From: an uncultured Bacteroidales bacterium
Lineage (GTDB): Bacteria > Bacteroidota > Bacteroidia > Bacteroidales > Bacteroidaceae
Length of the DNA stretch: 64,000 bases
Reading direction: 5' to 3'
Assembly: GCA_902781515.1 (NCBI GenBank)
Contig: CACZJU010000007.1
Location: 62,001-126,000 of the forward strand
Part shown: positions 17,653-26,730 of the stretch, one piece after another
Layout: the number at the start of each line of letters is the position of its first letter
Numbering within the stretch: the first letter of the stretch is position 1
Translations under genes and position numbers: made by a program
The notes under the pieces: generated by a model
The model's input: the letters and a program-made list of their open reading frames with translations, nothing else
Told to the model about the DNA's origin: nothing
Database searches by the model: none

Positions 17653-18402
17653 TTATTTGTTGTTGACCCCAAAGCCGAAGAGAGCGAAGTCGGCACGAAG
17701 GGGGTCGGAGGGGAAAACTTCAGATATTTTGGCGGTGAGCCTTCGGGCTGTGCTCATGCTTGCCGTGCGGGCAGAGAGGAGACCGAGGCGGACCGACTGC
17801 TGAAGGACGTGCGTGTCGAGCGGCATGATTAGCGTCCGTGGGTCGATGAAGTCCCAGAGACCGAGGTCCACGGGCGAGTCCTTGCGCACCATCCACCGTA
17901 GGAACATGCACACACGCTTGCAGGCCGAAGTCGTGTCCTTCGGTATCACCTCGCTCGCACCCTGCAGGACAAAGTACCTGCAGATGGCAGCCACAGCCCC
18001 GAATCCGTCCGAGGCCGACTGCCGAACGTAGTCGCCAAGCGTGCCATGCTCCTGCATCATCTGCCGGTAAGCGCTGAGGAAACGGTGCATCGTGTCGCAG
18101 TCGTAGAGGCGGTAGAAGCACGCGGTGTCGCCCTTGCGGATATAGTCGCCGAACCGCCCATCGCGTATCCATCCGTCAACATCGCCTCCCGACCAGTCGA
18201 GCATCGTCTGAATCTTGGGCATGAACTGTCGGCGGCTGCCATAGCTAATCGATGAGGCAAGGAATGCCATAGCCTCCTGATTTCGCCTGCCCACGACCTG
18301 ATGCATGAACCACGAAGGGTCGCCCTTCAGGAACTCAGGCCCCTCGTATTCACGCGCATACCTCACGAGCATGTCCCGTACTGCCAATATCGACTCGTCC
18401 AT
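17653..18402 (-). CDS. TIGR02757 (DUF2400) family protein
   Basis: The protein (249 residues from 18402) matches the conserved Bacteroidetes TIGR02757 family: NQEAMAFLASSISYGSR, a central KRVCMFLRWMVR block and DTHVLQQSVRLGL. These last two resemble the helix-hairpin-helix and base-excision regions of HhH-GPD glycosylase-like folds, but biochemical function is not known to me. The frame is open to an ATG at 18426. That ATG lies one base after a -7 box on the same strand (18428-18435), so it should not be in the transcript. The ATG at 18402, preceded by GAGG, is the better start. It is convergent with the SLC13 gene. Confidence 0.82.
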   Translation of the reverse strand: MDESILAVRDMLVRYAREYEGPEFLKGDPSWFMHQVVGRRNQEAMAFLASSISYGSRRQFMPKIQTMLDWSGGDVDGWIRDGRFGDYIRKGDTACFYRLYDCDTMHRFLSAYRQMMQEHGTLGDYVRQSASDGFGAVAAICRYFVLQGASEVIPKDTTSACKRVCMFLRWMVRKDSPVDLGLWDFIDPRTLIMPLDTHVLQQSVRLGLLSARTASMSTARRLTAKISEVFPSDPLRADFALFGFGVNNK

Positions 18403-18427
18403 AACCTCATAAGTTTGATTCTGCATA

Positions 18428-18435
18428 CAAAGATA
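18428..18435 (-). promoter_or_regulatory. -7 promoter box of the TIGR02757 gene
   Basis: The minus strand reads TATCTTTG. Transcription would start about 4 bases downstream, near 18424, which decides the start codon at 18402. Confidence 0.6.
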
Positions 18436-18480
18436 GGAAATTAATTAAGAATTAAGAATCAACGTTTAAGAATTATTTCG

Positions 18481-18488
18481 TAATTTTG
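18481..18488 (+). promoter_or_regulatory. -7 promoter box of the 18497 gene
   Basis: TAATTTTG fits TAnnTTTG. The ATG at 18497 is only 8 bases after the box, so the leader would be about five bases and lack a Shine-Dalgarno site. Confidence 0.55.
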
Positions 18489-18496
18489 TCATCGAT

Positions 18497-19000
18497 ATGG
18501 AAGTAAGAATCAAAGAACAGGACATTCGCGACGCAGCGGCACAGGGAGTGGAGGCCTTCGTCGAGCTCGTCGCACAGCGCACCCTCGACAGCATCGGGGG
18601 GCAGCTTACGGCAGAGACCATGCCCCTCCTCGTGCCCGACCAGATAACCCTATTGGCTTACTCGATGGTACGCCACGAGCTTCTGGAGGGAGGCTTCATA
18701 CAACTCATCCACAACGGCTACGGCCCGTTCGTCTTCCTCAACCCCTTTGCCAAGGCCATGCGCCTATGGGGAGCACGCGAATTCAGTAAGCTCATCTACG
18801 ACGGCCGTGCGCTTTACGAGAAATACGGCGAGGAGCTGACGCGCGATTGCACCGACGATGAGTTCATGGCGCTGTATGAACAGTACGAGCAATTCGATGA
18901 GCTCGACGACCAGTTCATAGAGATGGAGGAGGACGTCACCAGCACCGTGGCGCACTACATCGACGACCATATCGCGGATTTCATAGCAGTTGAGCAGTAA
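18497..19000 (+). CDS. DUF4375 (DMP19-like) protein
   Basis: This 167-residue acidic soluble protein has the DMP19/DUF4375 pattern in its middle: an [19 protein letters not shown] helix then the [13 protein letters not shown] turn. The C-terminal third is very rich in Asp and Glu. There is no signal peptide or catalytic motif. DMP19 of Neisseria mimics DNA and binds a repressor; whether this relative does so is unknown. It sits just upstream of smpB (6-base gap) and probably shares its transcript. The leader appears almost absent (see the promoter box at 18481-18488). Confidence 0.7.
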   Translation: MEVRIKEQDIRDAAAQGVEAFVELVAQRTLDSIGGQLTAETMPLLVPDQITLLAYSMVRHELLEGGFIQLIHNGYGPFVFLNPFAKAMRLWGAREFSKLIYDGRALYEKYGEELTRDCTDDEFMALYEQYEQFDELDDQFIEMEEDVTSTVAHYIDDHIADFIAVEQ

Positions 19001-19005
19001 AAGGT

Positions 19006-19479
19006 ATGGCAGATAAGAAGGCATTCGTCAGCAAAGTGAACATCAAGAACAAGAGGGCAGCGTTCGACTTCCTCCTCTTCGACGAATATACGGCGGGGAT
19101 TGTACTCACCGGCACCGAGATTAAGAGCATCCGAGCCGGTAAGGCCAGCCTCGTGGACACGTATTGTATCATCATCAACGGCGAGGTGTGGGTGAAGAAT
19201 ATGTACGTGGCTCACTACGAACACGGCTCGTATAACAACCACGTAGAAAGGCGCGACAGGAAGCTACTCCTTAACAAACGCGAGATACGCAAACTGGCTT
19301 CAGCCACCAAAGCCCCTGGCTTCAGCATCGTACCCACCTTGCTCCACATCGATGAGAACGGGCGTGCGAAGCTCGACATCAGTGTGGCTCGCGGTAAAAA
19401 GGAATACGATAAGCGCGAGACGCTCAAGGAGAAAGAGGACCGTCGCGAGATTGCTCGCAGCTTCAAGAAGAACTATTAA
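19006..19479 (+). CDS. smpB: SsrA-binding protein SmpB
   Basis: The 157-residue protein shows the SmpB OB-fold signature [19 protein letters not shown], then [12 protein letters not shown] basic C-terminal tail ([17 protein letters not shown]) enters the empty mRNA channel. SmpB binds tmRNA and rescues stalled ribosomes. Length is typical. No tmRNA gene is visible next to it. Confidence 0.96.
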   Translation: MADKKAFVSKVNIKNKRAAFDFLLFDEYTAGIVLTGTEIKSIRAGKASLVDTYCIIINGEVWVKNMYVAHYEHGSYNNHVERRDRKLLLNKREIRKLASATKAPGFSIVPTLLHIDENGRAKLDISVARGKKEYDKRETLKEKEDRREIARSFKKNY

Positions 19480-19492
19480 TCCGCCCATCCCT

Positions 19493-20038
19493 ATGACTAA
19501 GCAGGAGATGCGCCGCGAAATCAGGAAGGCAAAGGCAGACTTTGCCGCCGTGATGCCTGCGTGGTCGGCTGCCATTTGCCGCACCATTGCCGCTTTTCCC
19601 GAGTGGAAAGCCGCCTCAACCGTACTGCTTTATCACGCCCTTCCCGATGAACCACAGTTGCAAGCCCTGCTCGACGAGGCGCTAACCGCAGGGAAACAAG
19701 TGCTGTTGCCCGTAGTCGTGGGCGACGACCTCGTTATCCGTCATTACGAAGGGCCTAAGTATCTGGCAGAGGGAGCCTACAGCATTATGGAACCCACGGG
19801 CGAGGACTTGCCTCGCGAAGCTTACGGCGACATCGATTTAGCGATAGTGCCTGGCATGGCTTTCGATAGGGAAGGGCACCGCCTTGGTCGGGGACGTGGC
19901 TACTACGACCGCTTGCTTCCACGCCTCACACACGCCTCCTTCATTGGCGTTTGCTTCCCGTTTCAGCTCCTGGAGGCTATACCTCACGAGCCGCACGATG
20001 TAAGGATGAATCGCATTCTCACGCCTCTTCAAGACTGA
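19493..20038 (+). CDS. 5-formyltetrahydrofolate cyclo-ligase
   Basis: The 181-residue protein has the family signature VPGMAFDREGHRLGRGRGYYDR near the C-terminal half, which binds ATP and folate. It converts 5-formyl-THF to 5,10-methenyl-THF with ATP. The ATG at 19493 (MTKQEMRR) is chosen because the longer open frame from 19352 runs inside smpB. The gene overlaps the tail of convergent tilS by 20 bases. Confidence 0.92.
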   Translation: MTKQEMRREIRKAKADFAAVMPAWSAAICRTIAAFPEWKAASTVLLYHALPDEPQLQALLDEALTAGKQVLLPVVVGDDLVIRHYEGPKYLAEGAYSIMEPTGEDLPREAYGDIDLAIVPGMAFDREGHRLGRGRGYYDRLLPRLTHASFIGVCFPFQLLEAIPHEPHDVRMNRILTPLQD

Positions 20039-21230
20039 GAATCATAATGTTACGGGTCTTTGCCGTAACGCAAAAGCGGGCATCGGGGCGCTGATTGCAC
20101 ACCCACACAATATCCTCACCCATACAAACCAACCACTGTCGTTCGCGATCGTAGCGGGAAAGGCCGCGCTCGCTCAGGAAGTCGGCAACCAGTCGCGTAC
20201 CGCGTTTCATTCCAAAGGGACGGAAACGGTCGCCCGTCGTCGGGTGTCTCAGCGTCAAAGCCCCAGTGATTAGGTCGGCATCGATATAAGCTTTCTCCTG
20301 CCCAAGCGGTAAGGAATGAAGGTACTTCATAGCATCGTCTGTCACCACAAGCTCCTGACGAAGCCGGGGCATCGCCTGCTCCTTCGTCTTCTGTTCTACT
20401 ATCAACTGTCCGCGATGCACTATGGCTCGGTGGGTCGGACTCTCGAAGGTTGCGCCGGTACGCTCGCAGCGTGCAATGTCTGCTTCCTGCGACGTGGTGA
20501 ACCCACACCCGCGGAGTCGCTCGTGAACCACCGTTTCTGTCAGCTCCGAAGCCTCGTTGATGCCGCGCTCGAAATAGGGGAGTGCCTCCGCAACCCTATG
20601 GGCTGCCTGTGCTATATGCTCTATGGCTTGCGGATTAATCTCGTTGAGCAAGGGCATCACGTCCAGGCGCAGTCGGTTGCGTTGTGCATCGCGTTCAAGG
20701 TTGCTGCTATCGGTCACAAACTCCTCACCCCGTTCCTTCAGATAGCTGAGGATATCGGCTTTGGACACGTTGAGCATAGGACGGACGATGCAACCATTAA
20801 CCTTTTGCATCCCAACCATACCTCTCAGGCCCGTGCCCCTAATGAGGTTGAGCAGCACAGTCTCGGCCTGATCCTCGCGATGGTGGGCGACAGCAACCAT
20901 GTCTGCCTTGAGCTCATGGAGCATATCCCTGAACCATGCGTAGCGAAGCTCGCGGGCTGCCATCTCTATGCTTACACCGTTCTCGGCGGCATACTCTCGG
21001 GTTTCAAAGTGCTTGACGTGGAGCTTGACGCCGAGACGTTGGCAGAGTCGTTCGACAAACGCTTCGTCTCGCTCCGATTCCTCCCCGCGAAGGTGGAAGT
21101 TACAATGCAGGGCCTCGATGCTGGCGCCCAGACGTTCGTGCAGCGCGAGCAGGAGGGCAACCGAATCAGCCCCTCCGCTTACGGCGACAAGAATACGTCC
21201 GTCGAGAATGTTCCAGTCGAGGTTCAGCAT
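20019..21230 (-). CDS. tilS: tRNA(Ile)-lysidine synthase TilS
   Basis: The 403-residue protein has the PP-loop SGGADS at residues 18-23, HHREDQAETVLLNLIRGTGLRG near residue 115 and a C-terminal TilS substrate-binding domain with FRPFGMKRGTRLVADFLSE. It adds lysine to C34 of the tRNA(Ile) CAU anticodon. It is the last gene of the dnaN-to-tilS minus operon; its ATG is one base after the upstream stop. The 3' end overlaps the 5-formyl-THF cyclo-ligase gene by 20 bases. Confidence 0.93.
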   Translation of the reverse strand: MLNLDWNILDGRILVAVSGGADSVALLLALHERLGASIEALHCNFHLRGEESERDEAFVERLCQRLGVKLHVKHFETREYAAENGVSIEMAARELRYAWFRDMLHELKADMVAVAHHREDQAETVLLNLIRGTGLRGMVGMQKVNGCIVRPMLNVSKADILSYLKERGEEFVTDSSNLERDAQRNRLRLDVMPLLNEINPQAIEHIAQAAHRVAEALPYFERGINEASELTETVVHERLRGCGFTTSQEADIARCERTGATFESPTHRAIVHRGQLIVEQKTKEQAMPRLRQELVVTDDAMKYLHSLPLGQEKAYIDADLITGALTLRHPTTGDRFRPFGMKRGTRLVADFLSERGLSRYDRERQWLVCMGEDIVWVCNQRPDARFCVTAKTRNIMILSLEEA

Positions 21231-21231
21231 C

Positions 21232-22884
21232 TTATTTCATATTCTCAAGGATTCCACCTGCTAACGTGTCACCCAGTTCCTGTGCATGGATGAGCTGCTT
21301 ACGTGCTCCGGTTATGTCCCCCTTCTCCCGCAGGCAAATGCCCCAAATCCTATAGGCATCAGCCAGCGAGTCGTTAAGTTCGATGGCCTTCTTGCACGAG
21401 TTTATTGCCCCATCCATATCGTTCAGGCGGAACAACAATGTTGCCATCTCGGCGTGAAAATACGGCTCGTTGGGTGCAAGGGTTATGGCACGCTGTATGT
21501 CATTCACCGCAGGTCCAAGCATCCTCACCTGGGATTCAAGCTGCTCACGTTGGTAGTAGAACTCGGCAGTCAACTGACCATGCATCAGATGCTCATAGTC
21601 GTTCAGGTCGTTAATCGCCTCACGTATCCGCTTGTTCTCCACCAGTGTGTTGGCTCGAAGATACAGGTATGGGGCGGCAGCCGTAGGGTAGGGCTTCGTG
21701 AAGCACGCTACGGCGCTGTCGTTAAGTGCAAGCAATGAGTCGCCAACGATACCGGCTGCCTTCCTGCATTGCCAGGCGTAGATGAACAATTCCGCAGAGC
21801 GCATGTCGGTTTGGTTACAGGCCATGAACTTCACGCATGCTTCGTCGAAACGCTTTGCCGCATAGAGCACATGGGCTTCTTGCAGGAGATAGAGCGGCAA
21901 GGCATTGATTTCGTAGGCCTTAGCTATATCGGATAGCGCTTCATCCAAAGTCCATCCCTCAGGAAGACTATCGGCTTGCAGCACTCCATTATATATGGCT
22001 CGCGAACGAGCGTATAGGATTTCGTCCTTCTTCCCGCATTCGTTCATTGCCTTAGCCAGCGTCTCTTCGGCGGCATCCATACGGCGTTCGGCTATCAAGG
22101 CATCGGCCTTCTGGGTGTAACCCGTAGAGCTTTGCGGGAAAAGCTTAATGAATTCGTCGGCATACGTTATGCGGTTCTCGGGGCTTGTGCTGGTCAACAG
22201 ATAGAGAAACGTTGTGGCTTGCGCTTCGTCGCTCGGTAGTTGCTTGAGGATACTGCACGAACGTAGGTCGGCATTGTTAGCATCTATGGGACGAATGGTC
22301 AGGGCCATCGGCATCCGGATGTCAAGGGCATAGTTCGGAGCATTATCGGCTACAATCGGTGATTGCATGACTGCAACGAGCCGACCTTGTGCATCTACGA
22401 CGGGCATCCCTTCGCGTTCCTTGCTTACGGCGCTCTTGAGAGTGTAGTAACCATATTCGCCTGCCCGCTCAACCTGTACGATTTCGTCCTGTTCGCCCAG
22501 GGGCATAGTCATCACCGTCGTGCCCTTCGACAGCGAATCGGTAAGGGTTGGCAGCGCAACGGTCTTCTTCTTGTCAACGATGGTCTGGAGCAGTACGACG
22601 TTATATGTAGAGTTGAAGCCCAGAATGCGGCAGACTTCAAACTCCTTTCCCGTGGCGTCTGTCACCCAAGCCTTGCGGGCTTGCTGGATAGCCTTGAACG
22701 GTGCCACCACTGACCCCATGGCGTTGAGGAAGAAAGCGTTAGCGCGTAGCGTGTCGCCTCCTTGCTGCAGCACGTTAAGCGTTAGCATCGTCTTGTTTGC
22801 TGTCTTCATCCATTTGGGACTACCGGCAAGGCCGTTGGCAACAAACATCGCAACGATGGCGATGAACAGTAATATGCGTTTCAT
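21232..22884 (-). CDS. Exported TPR protein with a degenerate trypsin-like domain
   Basis: The 550-residue protein has a signal peptide (residues 1-20). A domain of about 30-200 has the strand pattern of trypsin-like proteases but lacks the catalytic set. The His position reads SVVAPFKAI (Lys64), the Asp position reads YNVVLLQ (Asn95) and the usual GNSGGP reads REGMPVV (157-163). From about residue 240 several TPR-like helical pairs follow, the clearest near 440-540 (PNEPYFHAEMATLLFRLND). It is likely a periplasmic scaffold. It lies between recN and tilS with gaps of 7 and 1 bases. Function is unknown. Confidence 0.75.
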   Translation of the reverse strand: MKRILLFIAIVAMFVANGLAGSPKWMKTANKTMLTLNVLQQGGDTLRANAFFLNAMGSVVAPFKAIQQARKAWVTDATGKEFEVCRILGFNSTYNVVLLQTIVDKKKTVALPTLTDSLSKGTTVMTMPLGEQDEIVQVERAGEYGYYTLKSAVSKEREGMPVVDAQGRLVAVMQSPIVADNAPNYALDIRMPMALTIRPIDANNADLRSCSILKQLPSDEAQATTFLYLLTSTSPENRITYADEFIKLFPQSSTGYTQKADALIAERRMDAAEETLAKAMNECGKKDEILYARSRAIYNGVLQADSLPEGWTLDEALSDIAKAYEINALPLYLLQEAHVLYAAKRFDEACVKFMACNQTDMRSAELFIYAWQCRKAAGIVGDSLLALNDSAVACFTKPYPTAAAPYLYLRANTLVENKRIREAINDLNDYEHLMHGQLTAEFYYQREQLESQVRMLGPAVNDIQRAITLAPNEPYFHAEMATLLFRLNDMDGAINSCKKAIELNDSLADAYRIWGICLREKGDITGARKQLIHAQELGDTLAGGILENMK

Positions 22885-22891
22885 TCTTTCG

Positions 22892-24559
22892 TTATTTATT
22901 TGTCAACAGAGCCTTAGCATTCTCAATGGCTGCAGTCGTAAGCGTGCTGCCTGATAGCATATGTGCCAACTCTGTTATGCGCTCTTCGTCGGTCAGACGA
23001 ACTATATGGCTTGTGGTCGATTCCTCACTGTCTGTCTTGAACACGCGGTAATGTTGCTCGCCGAGAGCCGCGATTTGTGGCAGGTGAGTTATGGAGATTA
23101 CCTGACGATGGTTATCGATTCCCATCTCCTTCATTATCTGTGCCATCTTCTCAGCGATATGGCCTGAGACTCCGGTGTCTATCTCGTCGAAGATGATGGT
23201 CGGGAGCTTCACGCTTCCGCTTATTATGGCTTTGAGCACAAGCATCAGACGTGCCATCTCACCTCCGCTGGCAACTTGCGACAAAGGTTGCAGGGGTACA
23301 TTCTTGTTGGCACTGAACATGAATGTCACTTCATCGCGGCCTGTGGACGTAAACCCTTCCTTTTCCTTCATCGTCACCTCGAACTGTACGTTGGGCATCC
23401 CAAGCGGTGAGAGGCGTTTCTCCATTTGTTCCTCGACCATCTTCGCAGCCTTCGTGCGCTCAGTCCTAAGCTTTCGTGCAATAACGTCTAAGGCTTTCTC
23501 GCATTCCGCTATTTCCTTTGCCATTCGGGTCAGGTGCTCTTCGCTGTTATCTATTAGGGAAAGGCGTTGTTGCATCGAGGCCTTTTCCTCGATAAGCTGT
23601 TCGACTGACTCCGCATGGAAGCGTTGTTTCAGGTCGTGAAGCGTGGACAATCGGTCGTTGACGAATGCCAGTCGCTGCGGATCGTAGTCGATATCCTCAG
23701 CCAACGACTCCACTTCACTGGCTATATCCCGCATCTCTATGTAGCTGCTGTCAATACGTTCCGCCAGTTCCTCTACACGGGAGAATACGTTAGTGATAGA
23801 AGATATGCGGCGTTGAAGCTCGCGCATCAGGTTCACAATCCCCCGGTTCTCGCCGTCAAGCATCTCGTGACTCTCGTACAAAGCCAGCTTTATCTCCTCT
23901 GCATGTGATAGGGTGTTGAGCTCTTCCTCCAGTTCTTCCTCCTCGCCTTCCGTAAGGTTCGCCTCTTGAAGCATCCCCAATTGGTATGCAAGGAAGTCAC
24001 GTTCCTGACTGTCCTTCTCGGCGATGCTGCGTGCTTCCTCTAAGTCTGCAACCAAATGGCGCCATCTTTCATACAGCTCTTTATATTCGGATAGCAGGGC
24101 AGAGTCTGAGGCAAGCGCGTCAAGCACCTGCAGTTGGAAGTCTTGTTTATTAAGCAATAGGTTCTGATGCTGACTATGAATGTCAATTAACTGGTCGCCC
24201 AGTTCCTTTAGTTCCGATAAGGATGTTGGAGTATCGTTGATGAATGCACGCGACTTTCCTGCAGCAGTAAGCTCGCGACGTACTATGCATTCCGCTCCAT
24301 CGTAGTCGATATCGTGTGCCTTAAAATATGGAGCAAAGTCGTAGTTGGATAGATTGAACACAGCCTCTATGATACAACGTTGCTCACCTGCCTTTATCAT
24401 CTTCAGGTCTGCTCTCTGCCCCAATAGCATACCGATGGCTCCAAGGAGGATAGACTTACCCGCACCTGTCTCACCGGTAATAACAGAAAAACCCTCGTCG
24501 AAGTCTATATCGAGCTTGTCAATGAGGGCAAAGTTACGTATATGTAGTGATTGTAGCAT
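22892..24559 (-). CDS. recN: DNA repair protein RecN
   Basis: The 555-residue SMC-like ATPase has Walker A GETGAGKS near residue 30. A long central coiled coil (about 150-370) with a QLIDIHSQHQN hinge-proximal motif follows, then the ABC signature QVASGGEMARLMLVLKA and Walker B PTIIFDEIDTGVSG. RecN acts early in double-strand break repair. Its ATG overlaps the last base of the DUF4835 gene. Confidence 0.96.
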   Translation of the reverse strand: MLQSLHIRNFALIDKLDIDFDEGFSVITGETGAGKSILLGAIGMLLGQRADLKMIKAGEQRCIIEAVFNLSNYDFAPYFKAHDIDYDGAECIVRRELTAAGKSRAFINDTPTSLSELKELGDQLIDIHSQHQNLLLNKQDFQLQVLDALASDSALLSEYKELYERWRHLVADLEEARSIAEKDSQERDFLAYQLGMLQEANLTEGEEEELEEELNTLSHAEEIKLALYESHEMLDGENRGIVNLMRELQRRISSITNVFSRVEELAERIDSSYIEMRDIASEVESLAEDIDYDPQRLAFVNDRLSTLHDLKQRFHAESVEQLIEEKASMQQRLSLIDNSEEHLTRMAKEIAECEKALDVIARKLRTERTKAAKMVEEQMEKRLSPLGMPNVQFEVTMKEKEGFTSTGRDEVTFMFSANKNVPLQPLSQVASGGEMARLMLVLKAIISGSVKLPTIIFDEIDTGVSGHIAEKMAQIMKEMGIDNHRQVISITHLPQIAALGEQHYRVFKTDSEESTTSHIVRLTDEERITELAHMLSGSTLTTAAIENAKALLTNK

Positions 24560-25503
24560 TACTTCTTTAACTTATCCCAATACTCACTTAGTGAAGTGTT
24601 GATGCCAAAGAGAATGTCGTAGGCCTGCTGCTTCTCCTCGCTGGTTCCATGTCCGCTAAAGATATTTACTAGTTCGTCACGCTTGTATTCTGTGAACAAC
24701 ACAGGCAGTTGGCTCATGGTGCGTGCGCTTTTCGAAGCATCCAGAAGTTCCAGAGCCTCAGAGATTGCAGCCCGTCCCTTATCGGCATCGTCAGCCATTT
24801 GATCGAGACCTTCGCGGTGGTATTTGTACACCATCTGCCGATAGTCCTCCATTGAACCGTCGAGATAGTCGTTGAGCAATCCGAAGCGATTCTTGTTATC
24901 GTTGAATGCCGACCAGCCCGGGAAGCCTAGACTTTGGGCGTTGTTGACTATATTCTCGGCTGTCTGAAGATATGGAGTTCCGCCCAATGGAGCCATAGCG
25001 TCCATATCGTAGCCGATAATCATGTAAGCGTAATATGCCAGCAGAGCAGTCAGGTTATTATCAACATTATCGGGGTTCCATTCCAATTGGTCGGTGGTTT
25101 GGAAACGGAATTGGAAATCACCGTCGCGCACACTATACAGCGTGGTGTTATAGGCGCTGTTGAATACAGGACGGCTGGCAGTCATGATGAGTGTTGACTT
25201 TATCATGCTTTCCGATTCGTCCCAACTGTTGACGGTGATGTTGAAATTACATTCTATGCGTTCGTTTTCGCGAAACTGAAGATTTGTCCATTGGTGTTCG
25301 TTGATGAATGCTTCCGTCTTTTCACGAAGCGCTTCAAACACTTCTGTCTTTGTGTTTGACAGTTGAGCCGTATTGACGACCACCTTCGCCTTCAGTTCCT
25401 GAGCATTGAGAGGAGTAGAAAAATGAAAGAATGAAAGAATGAAAGAATGAAAAAGCAGGATTACCCACTTTCCACATTCCTTATTTATACATCTCATTCC
25501 CAT
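24559..25503 (-). CDS. DUF4835 family protein (PorD-like, putative type IX secretion accessory)
   Basis: The 314-residue protein has an N-terminal hydrophobic export segment and then the DUF4835 core (ELKAKVVVN...FRENERIECNFNITV, later LLAYYAYMIIGYDMDAM). Members are conserved beside recN and coaBC in Bacteroidetes. Some annotation pipelines call them PorD, a type IX secretion protein; I have that from memory. Part of the signal segment (LLFHSFILSFFHF) is encoded by nearly four copies of an 8-base repeat. The start could be Met1 (25503) or Met3 (25497). Confidence 0.75.
   Translation of the reverse strand: MGMRCINKECGKWVILLFHSFILSFFHFSTPLNAQELKAKVVVNTAQLSNTKTEVFEALREKTEAFINEHQWTNLQFRENERIECNFNITVNSWDESESMIKSTLIMTASRPVFNSAYNTTLYSVRDGDFQFRFQTTDQLEWNPDNVDNNLTALLAYYAYMIIGYDMDAMAPLGGTPYLQTAENIVNNAQSLGFPGWSAFNDNKNRFGLLNDYLDGSMEDYRQMVYKYHREGLDQMADDADKGRAAISEALELLDASKSARTMSQLPVLFTEYKRDELVNIFSGHGTSEEKQQAYDILFGINTSLSEYWDKLKK
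25422..25453 (-). repeat. Tandem 8-bp repeat inside the DUF4835 signal-peptide coding region
   Basis: The plus strand reads AATGAAAG about 3.9 times in perfect register (starts 25422, 25430, 25438, 25446). It encodes the hydrophobic part of the signal peptide on the minus strand. Eight is not a multiple of three, so gain or loss of one unit would shift the frame. Confidence 0.85.
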
Positions 25504-25539
25504 ATTAAACCCTTAAACTTTTTAAACCCTTTAAACTCT

Positions 25540-26730
25540 TTAAACTTCTTTCACCAGTTCATTCACAATATCCCGTGCCACTTCACTCTTTGCCTTAAGC
25601 TCGAACTGATGTTCGCTTGTGGGAGAGATGATGGTAATCTTATTAGTATCGTGCATGAAACCGGCATTCTCGTCGCGCAGGGAATTCAGGACAATGAAGT
25701 CGAAATTCTTGCGCTGTAACTTCTCACGGGCATTCGACGCCTCGTTGTTGGTTTCTAACGCAAAGCCCACGAGACGCTGACCGCTACGTTTCATTCTCCC
25801 CAGTTCGGCTGCAATATCGCGTGTGGGGTTCAGACGCAGAATCATATCGTCGCCCTCGCGCTTTATCTTCTCGTCAGCTGTCGTTTCTGGTGTGAAGTCC
25901 GCTACTGCGGCGCATAGAATGGCATCGGTGCAGGTAGGGTAGAGACGTGTGGCTTCGTCGTACATCTCTGCTGCACTCTCCACTTTCGTGATGTCGATAT
26001 TATCGTGCTGCGGGAGATGATGCACAGGACCGCTCACCATTAACACTTCGGCTCCTCGACGGGCACATTCCATTGCCAAGGCTTCTCCCATCTTACCGCT
26101 CGAGTAATTACCGATAAAGCGCACAGGGTCTATTTTCTCATAGGTAGGACCGGATGTTATTAGCACCCTGCGGTCTATCATGTCTTTAGGATAGAAGAAC
26201 TCTTCCAAAGTGGCAACTATCTCTTCCGGTTCCTGCATACGTCCCTTGCCAGTCAGATGACTTGCCAGTTCTCCGCTCGCAGGTTCAATGATGTGGTTGC
26301 CACGCTGACGCAGCATTTCCAGATTGTCCTGTGTCGATTGATGCGCATACATATCGAGGTCCATAGCCGGAGCCACGAACACGGGAGCCTTCATCGACAG
26401 GTATGTGGTAATGAGCATGTTGTCGGCAATGCCGTGCGCCATCTTTCCTATGGTGCTTGCTGTGGCAGGTGCTATAAGCATAGCGTCAGCCCACAGTCCC
26501 AAGTCCACATGGCTGTGCCAAGTACCGTCACGCTGTGAAAAGAATTCGCTGATGACAGGTTTGGAAGTCAGCGCACTCAGTGTGATGGGTGTGATGAATT
26601 CCTTTCCGGCAGGAGTGATAACCACCTGAACCTCCGCTCCGCGCTTTATCAGCTGACGGATAATCAGACAGGCCTTATATGCAGCAATGCTGCCGGTAAT
26701 GCCAAGAACTATTTTCTTACCTTTTAACAT
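25540..26730 (-). CDS. coaBC: Bifunctional phosphopantothenoylcysteine decarboxylase / phosphopantothenate-cysteine ligase
   Basis: The 396-residue protein has an FMN-binding CoaC half (GSIAAYKA at 13-20, LLIAPATA-type strand ADAMLIAPATAST and PAMDLDMY). A CoaB half follows from about residue 185 (VLITSGPTYEKIDPVRFIGN). Together they convert phosphopantothenate and cysteine to phosphopantetheine for coenzyme A. It overlaps the upstream exonuclease gene by 14 bases. An AT-rich repeat (AAACTTTTTAAACCC and variants, 25505-25536) separates it from the DUF4835 gene. Confidence 0.94.
   Translation of the reverse strand: MLKGKKIVLGITGSIAAYKACLIIRQLIKRGAEVQVVITPAGKEFITPITLSALTSKPVISEFFSQRDGTWHSHVDLGLWADAMLIAPATASTIGKMAHGIADNMLITTYLSMKAPVFVAPAMDLDMYAHQSTQDNLEMLRQRGNHIIEPASGELASHLTGKGRMQEPEEIVATLEEFFYPKDMIDRRVLITSGPTYEKIDPVRFIGNYSSGKMGEALAMECARRGAEVLMVSGPVHHLPQHDNIDITKVESAAEMYDEATRLYPTCTDAILCAAVADFTPETTADEKIKREGDDMILRLNPTRDIAAELGRMKRSGQRLVGFALETNNEASNAREKLQRKNFDFIVLNSLRDENAGFMHDTNKITIISPTSEHQFELKAKSEVARDIVNELVKEV

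Noticed and set aside
20316..21293. 325-residue plus-strand open frame
   Set aside because: It is the antisense shadow of tilS, whose PP-loop and substrate domain are clear.
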